DNA of 58,249 bases, taken from positions 1 to 58,249 of the forward strand of contig JAAXXK010000013.1 of assembly GCA_013334525.1 (NCBI GenBank), read 5' to 3'. Shown piece by piece: positions 18,304 through 29,643 of the stretch. Each line of letters opens with the position of its first letter. Positions within the stretch are counted from its first letter, which is position 1. The stretch comes from Chlorobiaceae bacterium. GTDB taxonomy: Bacteria; Bacteroidota; Chlorobiia; Chlorobiales; Chlorobiaceae. Both the position numbers and the translations under genes were made by a program. A model generated the notes under the pieces. That model saw nothing but the letters and a program-made list of their open reading frames with translations, was not told the origin of the DNA and did no database searches.

Positions 18304-18717
18304 ATGAGCGAGAATCAAGATACACAGAAGAGCTTTCTTGAAACGGTAAAATTCGATGAGAAAGGGTTGGTACCCGCCATCGTGCAGGATCATGAGACCG
18401 GAAAGGTCCTGATGATGGCCTGGATGAACCGTGAAAGCCTCCAGATGACCATCGAAAAGAAAAAAGCCTGTTACTGGAGCCGCAGCAGGAAAGAGCTCTG
18501 GCTCAAGGGCGAATCGTCGGGAAACATGCAGGATGTGCACGACATCCTCATCGACTGCGACGGCGACACGCTGCTCCTCAAGGTTTCACAGACTGGCGGC
18601 GCCTGCCATGTGGGATATCACTCCTGCTTCTTCAGGAGAACAACCGACGGGCAATCAATGGAGATCTGCGATACGCTGATGTTCAATCCCGAAGATGTTT
18701 ACGGCAAAAAAAGCTGA
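18304..18717 (+). CDS. hisI: Phosphoribosyl-AMP cyclohydrolase
   Basis: Third step of histidine synthesis, opening the purine ring of PR-AMP. At 137 residues it is the stand-alone HisI without the HisE domain. Zn/Mg ligands and active-site features are visible: [43 protein letters not shown] and [13 protein letters not shown]. The 217 bp upstream separate it divergently from the adaptor gene. It is followed 6 bp later by menG/ubiE. Confidence 0.96.
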   Translation: MSENQDTQKSFLETVKFDEKGLVPAIVQDHETGKVLMMAWMNRESLQMTIEKKKACYWSRSRKELWLKGESSGNMQDVHDILIDCDGDTLLLKVSQTGGACHVGYHSCFFRRTTDGQSMEICDTLMFNPEDVYGKKS

Positions 18718-18723
18718 TACACG

Positions 18724-19449
18724 ATGCGTAGTTCAAAAGAAACGGCCAAGTCGCTTATCCAGTCAAAATCGCGCTCCTCGATCAGGAACATGTTCGACGA
18801 GGTCGCCCCGACCTACGACTTCCTCAACCACCTGTTGAGCCTCGGAATCGACAACTACTGGCGGTCGGTTGCCTCCGGAAAGGCACGGGAACTCCTTGGC
18901 GGGGTCCGTGAACCCAAAATCCTCGACGTGGCCACAGGCACCGGCGACCTGGCTGCCTCGATGGCGAAAATCAAGGGCGCGAAGGTCACCGGTTTCGACC
19001 TCTCGCCTGAAATGCTTGCCATAGCGCGGAAAAAATATCCCGGCATCGAGTTCATCGAAGGGTATGCAGAAAAGCTGCCGTTCGAGGACAGGAGCTTCAA
19101 TGTGGTCAGCGCAGGATTCGGGGTCAGGAACTTTGAAAACCTCGAACAGGGCATGCGCGAGTTTCACCGGGTCCTCAAACCCGGCGGCTGCGCCTACATC
19201 ATCGAGCCGATGATACCCCGCAACGCCGTCATGAAAAAGCTCTACCTGATCTATTTCAAGAAGGTGCTGCCAAAAATCGCCGGACTGTTCAGCAAATCGA
19301 CCTTCGCCTACGATTACCTCCCAAACTCGGTTGAGCAGTTCCCGCAGGCCGAGGCGTTCACGAAAATCCTCAGGAACGCCGGCTTCAAAAAGGCCGAATA
19401 CCAGCCGATGACCTTCGAGACCTCGATCCTCTATATCGCGACGAAATAA
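18724..19449 (+). CDS. menG: Demethylmenaquinone methyltransferase (UbiE/MenG family)
   Basis: SAM-dependent C-methylation in menaquinone synthesis (and chlorobiumquinone precursors in this group). It has 241 residues, with the N-terminal [21 protein letters not shown] signature, SAM motif [16 protein letters not shown], and motif [25 protein letters not shown]. Because green sulfur bacteria use menaquinones rather than ubiquinone, MenG is the preferred label. It is probably co-transcribed with hisI. A repeat-rich intergenic region follows. Confidence 0.93.
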   Translation: MRSSKETAKSLIQSKSRSSIRNMFDEVAPTYDFLNHLLSLGIDNYWRSVASGKARELLGGVREPKILDVATGTGDLAASMAKIKGAKVTGFDLSPEMLAIARKKYPGIEFIEGYAEKLPFEDRSFNVVSAGFGVRNFENLEQGMREFHRVLKPGGCAYIIEPMIPRNAVMKKLYLIYFKKVLPKIAGLFSKSTFAYDYLPNSVEQFPQAEAFTKILRNAGFKKAEYQPMTFETSILYIATK

Positions 19450-19462
19450 GATAAAATTTCAG

Positions 19463-19740
19463 GGACCAAAGGGACTTAAAGGACCAAAAGGAGATAAAGT
19501 GGGGCAAGAAAGAAGGATGAGACAGCCTCTTATTGTCAACATGGTACGAAAGGGCGGTTCGCGAACCGCCCCTAAATAAGAGAGAGAAGCCATTCCCGGG
19601 TTTCAACCTCTTACATTCGAGGAGTCCCGACTCGTCGGGACGACGGACATTCAAGATATTCTCCCTCCCCAATTGCCCCGGACTTCAGTCAGGGGGGTTA
19701 GAGCTCTAAAATAAATCTTCGGGCTTCAGCCCAATTTCTT
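19463..19740. repeat. Repeat-rich intergenic region: 9-bp GGAC repeats and several REP-like palindromes
   Basis: This roughly 325-bp gap between convergent genes holds no coding sequence. GGAC units start at 19463, 19472 and 19481, with a GGAG variant at 19490 (9-bp period). A perfect 20-bp palindrome (GGGCGGTTCG and its complement) lies at 19552-19571. GTCCCGA-ctcg-TCGGGAC lies at 19624-19641. Near 19676-19696 is an imperfect CCGGACTTCAGTCAGGGG stem, and near 19721-19732 GGGCTTCAGCCC. The clustered short GC-rich hairpins look like REP elements. Confidence 0.75.
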
Positions 19741-19774
19741 CATGCCAGGTTCTCAGCGGGATCCTCGCCCCGAT

Positions 19775-20212
19775 TTATTTCACCAGCGCGAAGACTCCCT
19801 CGAACTTAACAGCCTCTTTGCCCTTCTCGCCGACGACCGCGTTGATCACGATCTTTGCCATCCCTTTCTGCTCGAAGTGTTCGAGAAACCCGTTGAAATC
19901 ATCTTCCGGCGGCATGGTGCCCGTTGCGACGATGTCGCTGGTGACAGGGCGCAAATATTCGACGCTCCCCTTGCTGATAACAATACTGCCCTTCACCCCT
20001 GCCTCCCTGAGCCTGAGGAACAGGAGTCCCCACGACGAGAGCACCGCCGCGATATAGAGGCTGCCACCGAAAGCCGTGCCGAGATGGTTGAAGTTGTTGG
20101 CAAGCGGGGCGATGATGGTCAGCTCCTGCTTCGTGTAGCGCTCGACAATGATTCCCATGGCCTGCGTCAGCGGAATCGCCTTGTTGAGGATATCCTGGAG
20201 TTTCTGTTCCAT
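19775..20212 (-). CDS. Hotdog-fold putative thioesterase (YiiD C-terminal-like)
   Basis: A 145-residue single-domain hotdog protein. Features include the N-terminal helix region MGIIVERYTKQELTIIAPL, then NHLGTAFGGSLYIAAVLSSWGLLFLRL, which aligns with the hotdog helix of the YiiD_C thioesterase family. Substrate is unknown. It is likely co-transcribed with the upstream LOG-family gene, 27 bp away. Confidence 0.75.
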   Translation of the reverse strand: MEQKLQDILNKAIPLTQAMGIIVERYTKQELTIIAPLANNFNHLGTAFGGSLYIAAVLSSWGLLFLRLREAGVKGSIVISKGSVEYLRPVTSDIVATGTMPPEDDFNGFLEHFEQKGMAKIVINAVVGEKGKEAVKFEGVFALVK

Positions 20213-20239
20213 ATTGAATGATTGATGCGGCGTGACCGT

Positions 20240-20869
20240 TCAGAAACGGTCGCGGTCCCTGATTTCCACCCTGTACTGGTTAAAATTCCTGCAGACATGC
20301 TCCTGTTTCGACCGGTCCCTGTGGATTCTGACAACCAGGTCGACCACATGGGCAGGCTCCATGACGTGGAATATATTGTGCATCTCATGCCTGTCGAACA
20401 ACCTGCTCTGCATCACCTCGGCCTCAAGCCAGGTGAGCATGTTCGTCCAGATCCCGCCGTACAGTATGATCGGGGTTTCACAGAGCTGGTGCACCTGGGT
20501 GAGCTGCCATGTGTAGAACAGCTCCAGCAGGGTGCCTATGCCTCCTGGAGCCACGACCACCGCGTCGGACAGCGCCATGAAGGCGTCGATGCGGTTGCTG
20601 AAACGATCGAACTCCTCCTTTATGTCGAGATAGGGGTTCGGATGCTGTTCGTGGGGCAGCTTGATGTTCAGCCCGATGGACTGACCGCCCTTCGCTACGC
20701 TCTTGGAGCCGGCGTTGGCCGCCTGCATCAGGCCGGGGCCGCCACCGGTAACGATATCGAACCCCTCCGCCGACAGGCCGCTGGCGATCTCGAATACATC
20801 GCGGTACGAATCATCCCCTTCGTTGATCCTGGCCGATCCGAAAATGGCTACCCGGTAATGAGGTTCCAT
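20240..20869 (-). CDS. LOG-family (TIGR00730-like) Rossmann-fold nucleotide-processing protein
   Basis: A 209-residue protein from ATG 20869. The family signature [16 protein letters not shown] is present near residues 105-120, with an N-terminal Rossmann segment VAIFGSARI and [13 protein letters not shown]. Relatives are cytokinin-activating phosphoribohydrolases or PpnN-like nucleotide 5'-monophosphate nucleosidases; in bacteria nucleotide salvage is the usual inference. It is probably expressed with the thioesterase gene downstream. Confidence 0.82.
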   Translation of the reverse strand: MEPHYRVAIFGSARINEGDDSYRDVFEIASGLSAEGFDIVTGGGPGLMQAANAGSKSVAKGGQSIGLNIKLPHEQHPNPYLDIKEEFDRFSNRIDAFMALSDAVVVAPGGIGTLLELFYTWQLTQVHQLCETPIILYGGIWTNMLTWLEAEVMQSRLFDRHEMHNIFHVMEPAHVVDLVVRIHRDRSKQEHVCRNFNQYRVEIRDRDRF

Positions 20870-20935
20870 GGTCTGTCCGAAATTTGGTTGCACCTGCCGT
20901 ACGCCGGCAACCGGCAACGCAGGCATTGAAGTCGA

Positions 20936-21412
20936 TCACTTTGCTGCCGATGCTCCATCGCGCTTCCACGTCTCCGTCCGCCCGAAAAGGGATATGCCGA
21001 CAAATCCGCGCAGAAGCAGCGTGTTCCTGTCTGCGCCCTCTTCAGCCAGCTTCATGGATGCACTGTAATCGTGGCCGCTATCGGGATCGTAGATGTGGCC
21101 GCTCTTCCACTTGTTCTCGCCACCGTAGATAAAGTCGCGCAGGATGACCTGGCCCAGCAGGACCTGACTCCTTTTGGCCGGATCGGGATTTTTTGCGTCA
21201 AGGAGCCCCGGATGCTCTCCCCAGACAATCCGCCCCTCGTAGGTATTTTTTTCGCTCCTGTAGATCTCGATCGTAGAGCGGTGGCGGCCATCCTTGAAGG
21301 TCTGCCATTTTCCGACGACATCTTCTGCCGCCACCGTTCCGGCGTTTGCAGGCATGGCTGATGCCAGGCAGAGCAGCAAAGCCGTGAGGAATGAAATCGC
21401 GATTCTGTTCAT
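20936..21412 (-). CDS. DUF2147-family exported protein
   Basis: A 158-residue protein with a signal peptide (ISFLTALLLCLASAMPANA) and a lipocalin-like DUF2147 domain (VVGKWQTFKDGRHRSTIEIY...YEGRIVW; then GQVILRDFIYGGENKW and GHIYDPDSGHDYSASMKL). Periplasmic location is expected; the function of the family is not established. It lies 28 bp downstream of ligA on the same strand. Confidence 0.85.
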   Translation of the reverse strand: MNRIAISFLTALLLCLASAMPANAGTVAAEDVVGKWQTFKDGRHRSTIEIYRSEKNTYEGRIVWGEHPGLLDAKNPDPAKRSQVLLGQVILRDFIYGGENKWKSGHIYDPDSGHDYSASMKLAEEGADRNTLLLRGFVGISLFGRTETWKRDGASAAK

Positions 21413-21440
21413 GGATTAAACTTTTTTTGTTCATGCATCT

Positions 21441-23465
<2,025 letters not shown>

Positions 23466-25004
23466 TCAGGAGTGCTGTTTTGATGGTGCCATAGCCCAAC
23501 CGGCAAGGTTCTTCAGGAATCCGGCCGACCCCGACACTCCGAGTTTGTCCAGGGTCGCCTTAAGAACTCGCGGGTAACGCCATGCAACCTTGAGCATGAC
23601 GGTCACCAGCTCTTCGATCTTCATCTCGTCCCGGAACATGGCCTGCCGGTAACGGGGAGGCAGTTCGTCAAGCACGATCATCACCTCATTCATCAGTTCA
23701 TTCACGAAATTGGGCTGGTCGGTGTCGGGGTCGTAGCACATGTACTTCATCAGGTTGGCCATTGAAGCCACGTTCGGCTCGTAGGCGCTGATCTCACCGA
23801 GATCTTTCCTGCCCAGCCGGTTCTCCTGGATGGCACGCTCTAGCCCTGCGGTCACACGACCGAGGTTCCTGACCATCGAGCCGAAGCCGCAGAAGGTAAG
23901 CGGAGAGGAGAGCGAAGCCGAATCACCGATCATGACGATGCGGTCATCCGAAACCACCCTGGTGCAGCCGACCCCATCGTGGAACCAGGCTGGAATGATG
24001 CCGTATACCGGCCTGTGGATCGTGAAATCCGGCCCCGGTTTCTTGTAGTCGGGAAGCTTGCGGAAATAGGTTTCGAACAGGCTGAGCAACGACTTGTCGT
24101 TCAAGGAATCAACCTTGTCGTAAAAGAACAGATAGGTAATGTACTCGCTCCCTTTCGCTGGAAATCCCTCCCAGATGAACTGCCGCCCCCTGCCCGGGGA
24201 AGTTTCAGCAGGCTCGGTGCTGGCAAGGATCTCGCCGACCTCGAAATCGACGTTCTCGAAGCCGCTGGCTATCGTGCCGACCGTGGGACAGACATGGGTC
24301 TGGGGCCGACCGCCATTGAGCTGCATTGCAACCGGGGAGAGGATACCCATCGCGTCAGCCAGAACCTGCGCCCTGAAAAAGAGGGGCGTTCCATCCCTAT
24401 CCCTGGCCTGGACAACCAGATGGTCGGCAAACCGGTAGCAACAGACGAATGAGGTTTGGCCCAGCACCATTGACCCTTCGACTTCGAGCACCTTCTGCCT
24501 TGCCAGACCGAGCAGAAGGTCGGCATCAACCGCGCAATCGAGCACATCGTCGATGTACAGGCGTTTCTGACGACCGTCAGGCATGTAAAACTCCACCCAG
24601 CCGGTCCTGTAGCTCCTGACGATGGTCGACTCAAGCTCGGCGGTGGTAAAAACCCCCGTTTCAGCGAGCCGATGCAGTTCGCTGCGTGAAATGTTCCAGT
24701 CCCGGGTGGTACGACCCGGTTCTCCCCTGTCGATCACCAGCACCTTCCGTCCGTATTGTCTCGCCATGACTGCCGCATGGAGCATGCCGAGCGTGCCGCC
24801 GGCATAGACGATATCGTAACTGTCGGAGATCCTCGTGCCGGGCGAAAGCCGGGAGGCATCCCTGATAACGCCAGGAAGTGGATGCATCAAGTCATCCCAG
24901 TAACGGTCGATCGACAGGATAGCCTGAAGATGACGCTCACCATCTTCCATGGCGCTGAACCGGCTATAGACGAGGGGGTGCGTGTTCCTGATCTGCTCGA
25001 GCAT
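23466..25004 (-). CDS. cruA: CruA-type lycopene cyclase (FAD-dependent)
   Basis: A 512-residue flavoprotein from ATG 25004. The N-terminal Rossmann motif is modified (YDIVYAGGTLGMLHAAVMA), followed by VLVIDRGEPGRTTRDWNISRSELHRL. That WNISR-EL element is characteristic of the CruA/CruP cyclases of green sulfur bacteria and cyanobacteria. A GDSASLSSPLTFCGFGSM motif lies near residue 310. CruA converts lycopene to gamma-carotene on the way to chlorobactene. It lies between lolD and ligA; no other carotenoid gene is nearby. If not CruA, it is a close paralogue of unknown substrate. Confidence 0.82.
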   Translation of the reverse strand: MLEQIRNTHPLVYSRFSAMEDGERHLQAILSIDRYWDDLMHPLPGVIRDASRLSPGTRISDSYDIVYAGGTLGMLHAAVMARQYGRKVLVIDRGEPGRTTRDWNISRSELHRLAETGVFTTAELESTIVRSYRTGWVEFYMPDGRQKRLYIDDVLDCAVDADLLLGLARQKVLEVEGSMVLGQTSFVCCYRFADHLVVQARDRDGTPLFFRAQVLADAMGILSPVAMQLNGGRPQTHVCPTVGTIASGFENVDFEVGEILASTEPAETSPGRGRQFIWEGFPAKGSEYITYLFFYDKVDSLNDKSLLSLFETYFRKLPDYKKPGPDFTIHRPVYGIIPAWFHDGVGCTRVVSDDRIVMIGDSASLSSPLTFCGFGSMVRNLGRVTAGLERAIQENRLGRKDLGEISAYEPNVASMANLMKYMCYDPDTDQPNFVNELMNEVMIVLDELPPRYRQAMFRDEMKIEELVTVMLKVAWRYPRVLKATLDKLGVSGSAGFLKNLAGWAMAPSKQHS

Positions 25005-25050
25005 GGATTTTATTGGATGGTGAAGGTTGATTGATCGGGCTCCGGCGACG

Positions 25051-25764
25051 TCACGCCAACACCGGAACGGTCGAACCAGAGTCGCTTGCAATCATCCCGT
25101 CGACCAGGTGGATGCGGCGACCGGCCCGGTTCGCGAACTCCTCGTCATGGGTAACGACGATCACTGTCTGGTTAAGCTCCCTGTTCAGACGGTCGAAAAG
25201 CTGATAGACGTTATCGGCTGATTTCGAGTCGAGGTTTCCTGTCGGCTCGTCGCCGAGCAATACCTTGGGCTCATTTGCCAGCGCCCTGGCGATGGCTACG
25301 CGCTGCTGCTGTCCACCTGAGAGCTGGTTCGGCTTGTTGGTGTACTTGTTCTCGAGGCCGACCATATCGAGCAGCTTTATGGCACGCTCCCGTATCTCTT
25401 TTTTCCCGAACTTACGGCGGATCAGCATGGGCAGGCTTACATTCTCGATCGCGTTGAATTCGGGCAGCAGAAAATGGAACTGGTAAATAAAACCTATCTT
25501 CTGGTTCCTGATGACGGTCATCTCGGCCTCGTCAATATTGGTAATGTCCTCCCCGTCAAGCCATACCTTTCCGAACGTCGGCTGATCCAATCCGCCCATG
25601 ATATAGAGAAGTGTGGATTTTCCGGAACCGGACGGCCCGGTGATGGCCACAAACTCCCCCTTTAAAATATCGAGCGAAAGGTTGGGAATGATCGTCTGCC
25701 GGACATCCCTCGACAGTGCCAGCTCCTTGCGGATACCCTCAAGACGTACAATCGATTCAGCCAT
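25051..25764 (-). CDS. lolD: ABC transporter ATP-binding protein, LolD-like
   Basis: A 237-residue ATPase from ATG 25764. Walker A is GPSGSGKST, then [13 protein letters not shown], signature [15 protein letters not shown], Walker [15 protein letters not shown] and switch VVTHDEEFA. This is the MacB/LolD subfamily. In the Lol pathway it drives release of lipoproteins from the inner membrane; no lolC/E permease is adjacent, so the assignment is by family only. Upstream is a 480-bp gap with ModE-type sites that face modD. Confidence 0.85.
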   Translation of the reverse strand: MAESIVRLEGIRKELALSRDVRQTIIPNLSLDILKGEFVAITGPSGSGKSTLLYIMGGLDQPTFGKVWLDGEDITNIDEAEMTVIRNQKIGFIYQFHFLLPEFNAIENVSLPMLIRRKFGKKEIRERAIKLLDMVGLENKYTNKPNQLSGGQQQRVAIARALANEPKVLLGDEPTGNLDSKSADNVYQLFDRLNRELNQTVIVVTHDEEFANRAGRRIHLVDGMIASDSGSTVPVLA

Positions 25765-25964
25765 CAGCCTCAGTTTTCGTTCATCGTTGCCAGTTCGCCG
25801 GACATATTTGCCCGGACCGGCCACGACCGGCCGGCACTACTAACTAAAGTATAAGAAAAAAGCCCCTAATGAGGGAGCCGGATCTGGGCAGCGCATCCAT
25901 TTATTCTCCCGTTCGTTATAAAACGGTTGATATGATCTGCCGGAAGATCTTTTTCATTTATTTT

Positions 25965-25988
25965 CGTTATAACCTATATTACATATCG
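25965..25988. promoter_or_regulatory. ModE-type box, distal site upstream of modD
   Basis: CGTTATA-N10-CATATCG. The E. coli modA operator has the form CGTTATA-N10-CATAACG; here 13 of the 14 arm positions agree. It lies about 260 bp upstream of modD. Confidence 0.65.
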
Positions 25989-26206
25989 TAACAGGTGACA
26001 ACGATTACCCGCCTAAGGGCTGAATCGACACAAACGTAGATAAAACAAGTGGCGAAAGTGTCGTATATCTGATTTATTTAGGGCTTTTATTATATTTTCC
26101 TTACTTTATTAGGCGTGTGGCGGCGATCAGCAATCAAATCGGAGAACCGTTACCCTGACTGATGCCATGGCAAAAGGGAGCCGAAAAGAGAAATAACCGC
26201 GCCTGA

Positions 26207-26230
26207 CGATATAGCCTTAATAACATAACG
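26207..26230. promoter_or_regulatory. ModE-type box, proximal site upstream of modD
   Basis: CGATATA-N10-CATAACG, 13 of 14 arm positions matching the E. coli ModE operator at the same spacing. It ends 16 bp before the modD ATG, a position suited to repression by Mo- or W-loaded ModE. Confidence 0.75.
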
Positions 26231-26246
26231 ACCGTACTTTATCAAG

Positions 26247-27098
26247 ATGTATTACCCGATTCCCGACATAGAAATCGAACGATATCTCGAAGAGGATGTT
26301 CCTTACGGCGACCTGACGACCAGCCTGCTCGGCATTGGCGGCAACGAAGGCGAAATAATATTTACGACACGCCAGCGAACCGTAGCCTGCTGCACCGAAG
26401 AGGCCGGGCGTGTGCTGGAGAAATGCGGGGCGCAGATCATCTATTCTGTCCCCTCGGGATCCGTCGTTGAACCCGGCACCCTCATCCTGAAGGCCAAAGG
26501 CCAGGCAGGAGCCCTGCATGGGGGTTGGAAAGTCGCACTCAACCTCCTGGAGTACGCATCAGGAATAGCGACCAATACCGCAGCCATCGTTGATAGCGCA
26601 CGCGCTGCCAACCCGGAGGTCAGTGTCGTTACGACAAGGAAGTCGTTTCCCGGAAGCAAAAAGGTGGCTATCAAGGCGATCATGGCGGGCGGTGCGCTGC
26701 CCCATAGGCTTGGCCTGTCGGAATCGATTCTCGTGTTCCCACACCACACCGTTTTTCTCGGCGGCCTCGAACCGTTTCTCGACAGCCTCGCGGCTTTGAA
26801 AAAGAGAGCCCCGGAACAGAAAATAATCGTCGAGGCGGAAACGCCTGAAGAAGCTCTGCTCATCGCAAGGGCAGGCGCCGATGTGGTGCAGGTCGACAAG
26901 ATCTCCATCGCGGCGCTGTCGAAACTGGTGCTTGATATCCGCGCCACCTGCCCCGGCGTGGCAATTTCCGCCGCAGGAGGGATCAACGCCGACAATGCAG
27001 CCGCGTATGCAGCCACAGGCATCGACATCATCGTACTCTCTTCGGTCTATTTCGGCAAGCCGTCTGATATTTCAGCAATCATCAACAAACAACCATAA
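26247..27098 (+). CDS. modD: ModD: quinolinate phosphoribosyltransferase-like protein of the molybdenum locus
   Basis: A 283-residue homologue of nicotinate-nucleotide pyrophosphorylase (NadC). It has the N-terminal LEEDVPYGDLTTSLLGI and catalytic-domain segments VVTTRKSFPGSKKVAIKAIMAGGALPHRLGLSESILVF, where true NadC usually has RKT-PG-R. C-terminal AISAAGGINADNAAAYAATGIDIIV follows. The MAGG and GLSESILVF variants plus the position before modABC mark the ModD branch. Its reaction is not established. It lies 22 bp before modA, behind two ModE-type boxes. Confidence 0.9.
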   Translation: MYYPIPDIEIERYLEEDVPYGDLTTSLLGIGGNEGEIIFTTRQRTVACCTEEAGRVLEKCGAQIIYSVPSGSVVEPGTLILKAKGQAGALHGGWKVALNLLEYASGIATNTAAIVDSARAANPEVSVVTTRKSFPGSKKVAIKAIMAGGALPHRLGLSESILVFPHHTVFLGGLEPFLDSLAALKKRAPEQKIIVEAETPEEALLIARAGADVVQVDKISIAALSKLVLDIRATCPGVAISAAGGINADNAAAYAATGIDIIVLSSVYFGKPSDISAIINKQP

Positions 27099-27120
27099 CC
27101 CTAAACAAACGATCATAGCA

Positions 27121-27870
27121 ATGAAATACTCATTCCAGCGCATCATCGTGCTGCTCTGCACATTCATGGCAACGGCACTGCCCGCCATGGCCGGCCAGCT
27201 CAACCTTTCGGCGGCGGCAAGCCTGAAAGAGAGCCTCAACGAGATGACCGACAAGTACACGGCAACCCATCCCGGTACTACGTTCGTCAAGAATTTCGGG
27301 GCTTCGGGTGCCCTTGCAGGCCAGATCGAGAACGGCGCTCCGGCCGACCTGTTCATTTCGGCGAGCACTGAATGGATGGATTACCTGAAAAACAAAAAAC
27401 TGGTGGACGCGGCAAGCGAGAAGAATTTTGCCTACAACCTGCTGGTTTTTGCAGGTTCTACAGGTAAAAAAGTCACCGGTATGAACGATCTTGCAGGAGT
27501 CGACAAGATCGCCATCGGCAGCCCTAAGAGCGTACCGGCAGGCGATTACGCGATGCAGGCCATCAAAAAATCCGGACTCGACCAGAAGCTTGCCGGTAAA
27601 CTGGTCATGGGCAAGGATGTCAGGGAGTGCCTCATGTATGCCGAACTTGGCGAAGTTGACGGCGCTTTCGTCTACAGGACCGATGCGCTCCAGGCAAAAA
27701 AGGCGAAAATCCTTTTCACCGTACCCGCCAATCTCTATTCGAGAGTCACCTATCCTATGGCATTGACTTCAACTGCCGCCAAAAACAGCGAGGCAAAAGC
27801 CTTCATCGACTGGCTGCAGGGTAGTGACGCCAAATCGATCCTGAAAAAATACGGTTTTGAACTTAACTGA
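27121..27870 (+). CDS. modA: Molybdate ABC transporter substrate-binding protein
   Basis: Periplasmic molybdate/tungstate-binding protein of 249 residues from ATG 27121. It has a signal peptide ending at LPAMAG, then LSAAASLKESLNEM (oxyanion-binding Ser), FGASGALAGQIENGAPADLFISAS, and VRECLMYAELGEVDGAFVYRTDA. Length and motifs are typical of ModA rather than WtpA. The modB start is 20 bp downstream. Confidence 0.96.
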   Translation: MKYSFQRIIVLLCTFMATALPAMAGQLNLSAAASLKESLNEMTDKYTATHPGTTFVKNFGASGALAGQIENGAPADLFISASTEWMDYLKNKKLVDAASEKNFAYNLLVFAGSTGKKVTGMNDLAGVDKIAIGSPKSVPAGDYAMQAIKKSGLDQKLAGKLVMGKDVRECLMYAELGEVDGAFVYRTDALQAKKAKILFTVPANLYSRVTYPMALTSTAAKNSEAKAFIDWLQGSDAKSILKKYGFELN

Positions 27871-27890
27871 GTTACAGGAGCTACTGAATC

Positions 27891-28586
27891 GTGCAGTTAA
27901 TGAACCTTTCGCCCTCGGATATCGAGGCTATAGCGCTGTCGATGAAGATAGCCGTTTCGGCTACGCTCATCTCCCTGCCGACAGGTTTCGCCGTAGCCGG
28001 GCTGCTGGTGTTCGGCAAGTTCAGGGGCAAAGTACTGCTCGAAGTCCTTGTCAACCTCCCCCTGACCCTTCCTCCGGTGGTGATCGGCTATTTCCTGCTG
28101 CTCCTGCTCGGCAAACACGGCTGGGCGGGCTCGGCGCTCAGGACAATGGGCATCGAGATCATCTTCACCTGGAAGGCCGCCGTCATCGCATCGGCGACCG
28201 TCGGCTTTCCCCTGCTCGTGCGTTCGATACGGCTCGGCATGGAGTCGATCGACCGGCAGCTCCTCCAGGCTTCCCGTAGCCTGGGAGCCCCATGGTACGA
28301 CACCCTGGCGACCATCGTCCTGCCGCTCTCATTCAGGGGAATGCTTGCAGGCTCCTCCCTGATGTTCGCCAGAAGCCTCGGTGAGTTCGGTGCGACCATC
28401 ATCGTAGCGGGCAATATTCCGGGAGTGACCCAGACCATTCCGCTCGCCATTTACGAATATGCAAGCTCACCGACCGGCACATCCATGGCCCTTTCGCTCT
28501 GCCTCGTCTCCGTCATTCTTTCAGTCGCAATCCTATTCGTGCACGAGGGGATCGGCAAAAAACTTGAACACGGGAGGGGCTCATGA
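27891..28586 (+). CDS. modB: Molybdate ABC transporter permease
   Basis: Integral membrane subunit, 231 residues, with about five membrane segments. The permease-ATPase coupling motif is QASRSLGAPWYDTLATIVLPLSFRGMLAG. The start is taken as GTG 27891 with CAGGAG upstream; ATG 27900 is an alternative. It overlaps modC by four bases (ATGA). Confidence 0.95.
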   Translation: MQLMNLSPSDIEAIALSMKIAVSATLISLPTGFAVAGLLVFGKFRGKVLLEVLVNLPLTLPPVVIGYFLLLLLGKHGWAGSALRTMGIEIIFTWKAAVIASATVGFPLLVRSIRLGMESIDRQLLQASRSLGAPWYDTLATIVLPLSFRGMLAGSSLMFARSLGEFGATIIVAGNIPGVTQTIPLAIYEYASSPTGTSMALSLCLVSVILSVAILFVHEGIGKKLEHGRGS

Positions 28587-29638
28587 TCCTTCGTATCGAC
28601 ATCGAAAAAACGCTTGGAGAGTTTTCGCTCAAAATGAAAAGCGAGATTTCGGGTGAGCGTATCGGCATATTCGGAGCTTCCGGAAGCGGCAAATCTACCC
28701 TCGTGCACCTGATAGCAGGCCTGCTGCATCCAGACTCGGGGGAGCTCTATCTCGATGACGCATGTCTTTACAGCGGCAGGAAAAGCATCAACCTCTCTCC
28801 TGAACAGCGCCGTATCGCCCTCGTCTTCCAGCAGGCGATGCTCTTTCCGCACCTTGGAGTCAAGGCGAACCTTCTCTACGGCTACAAGCGTTGCCGCCCT
28901 GAACACCGGAAAATCACCCCGGAGGCGCTGACAAAGGTGCTTAACCTTGAACACCTGCTTGATCGCGGTGTGGGCAACCTCTCCGGCGGTGAAAAACAGC
29001 GCGTCGCCCTCGGCAGGGCAGTGCTTGCCAACCCCCGGCTCCTGGTCATGGACGAACCGCTTTCGGCGCTCGACGACTCGTTGCGTTACCAGATCATTCC
29101 CTACCTGAGAAGCGTCAGCGAAGAGTTCAGGATTCCCTACATCTTCATCTCACATTCGATCACCGAGATGCAACTGATGACCGACAGGGTGCTCGTGGTG
29201 CAGAATGGGCGGATCTCCGGCGTTTCGACACCCGACGAACTGGCCCGCGCCAACATGTCTGTCAGCCCGCACGGTTACATGAACCTTCTGCGCCTGAAAG
29301 ATCCCGTCATGCAGGAGGGTCTTTTCCACTACCCATGGGGAAACGGCTCACTGATCGTTTCGTACGGCCGGCTGGAGGGCGAATCGCTGTTCGAGCTCTC
29401 GTCACGCGACATCATCCTGTTCAAGAAAAACCCTGAAGCGATCAGCGCACGAAACCTCATCGAATGCAGGGTTGCGGAGATATTCGACTCGGGAGGCAGG
29501 AAAGGAGTCGTACTTGAATCGGGCACCCAGAAGCTGGTCGCCGAAATTGTCCGCACTGCTGCTGAAGAGCTTGAAATATCGCCCGGTGCAACACTGTTCG
29601 CCGCAGTCAAAGCCTCGTCATTCAGATTGCTCGGATAA
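28583..29638 (+). CDS. modC: Molybdate ABC transporter ATP-binding protein
   Basis: A 351-residue ATPase that powers ModB. Walker A is GASGSGKST, signature NLSGGEKQRVALGRAV, Walker B LLVMDEPLSALDD and switch FISHSITEM. A C-terminal TOBE/Mop-like regulatory domain (about residues 290-350, LIECRVAEIFDSGGRKGVVLES) may bind molybdate and inhibit transport. It ends the modDABC operon and converges on the Moco-domain gene, with a structured element between them. Confidence 0.95.
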   Translation: MILRIDIEKTLGEFSLKMKSEISGERIGIFGASGSGKSTLVHLIAGLLHPDSGELYLDDACLYSGRKSINLSPEQRRIALVFQQAMLFPHLGVKANLLYGYKRCRPEHRKITPEALTKVLNLEHLLDRGVGNLSGGEKQRVALGRAVLANPRLLVMDEPLSALDDSLRYQIIPYLRSVSEEFRIPYIFISHSITEMQLMTDRVLVVQNGRISGVSTPDELARANMSVSPHGYMNLLRLKDPVMQEGLFHYPWGNGSLIVSYGRLEGESLFELSSRDIILFKKNPEAISARNLIECRVAEIFDSGGRKGVVLESGTQKLVAEIVRTAAEELEISPGATLFAAVKASSFRLLG

Positions 29639-29643
29639 AAAAA

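Larger units (their letters stand above)
25765..26246. other. Intergenic regulatory region between lolD and modD
   Basis: About 480 bp without a gene, divergent. It is AT-rich and contains two good ModE-type boxes (25965-25988 and 26207-26230, listed separately). A half-good one lies at 25914-25937 (CGTTATA-N10-TATGATC, only the left arm matching). No other coding or RNA feature is seen. Confidence 0.6.
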
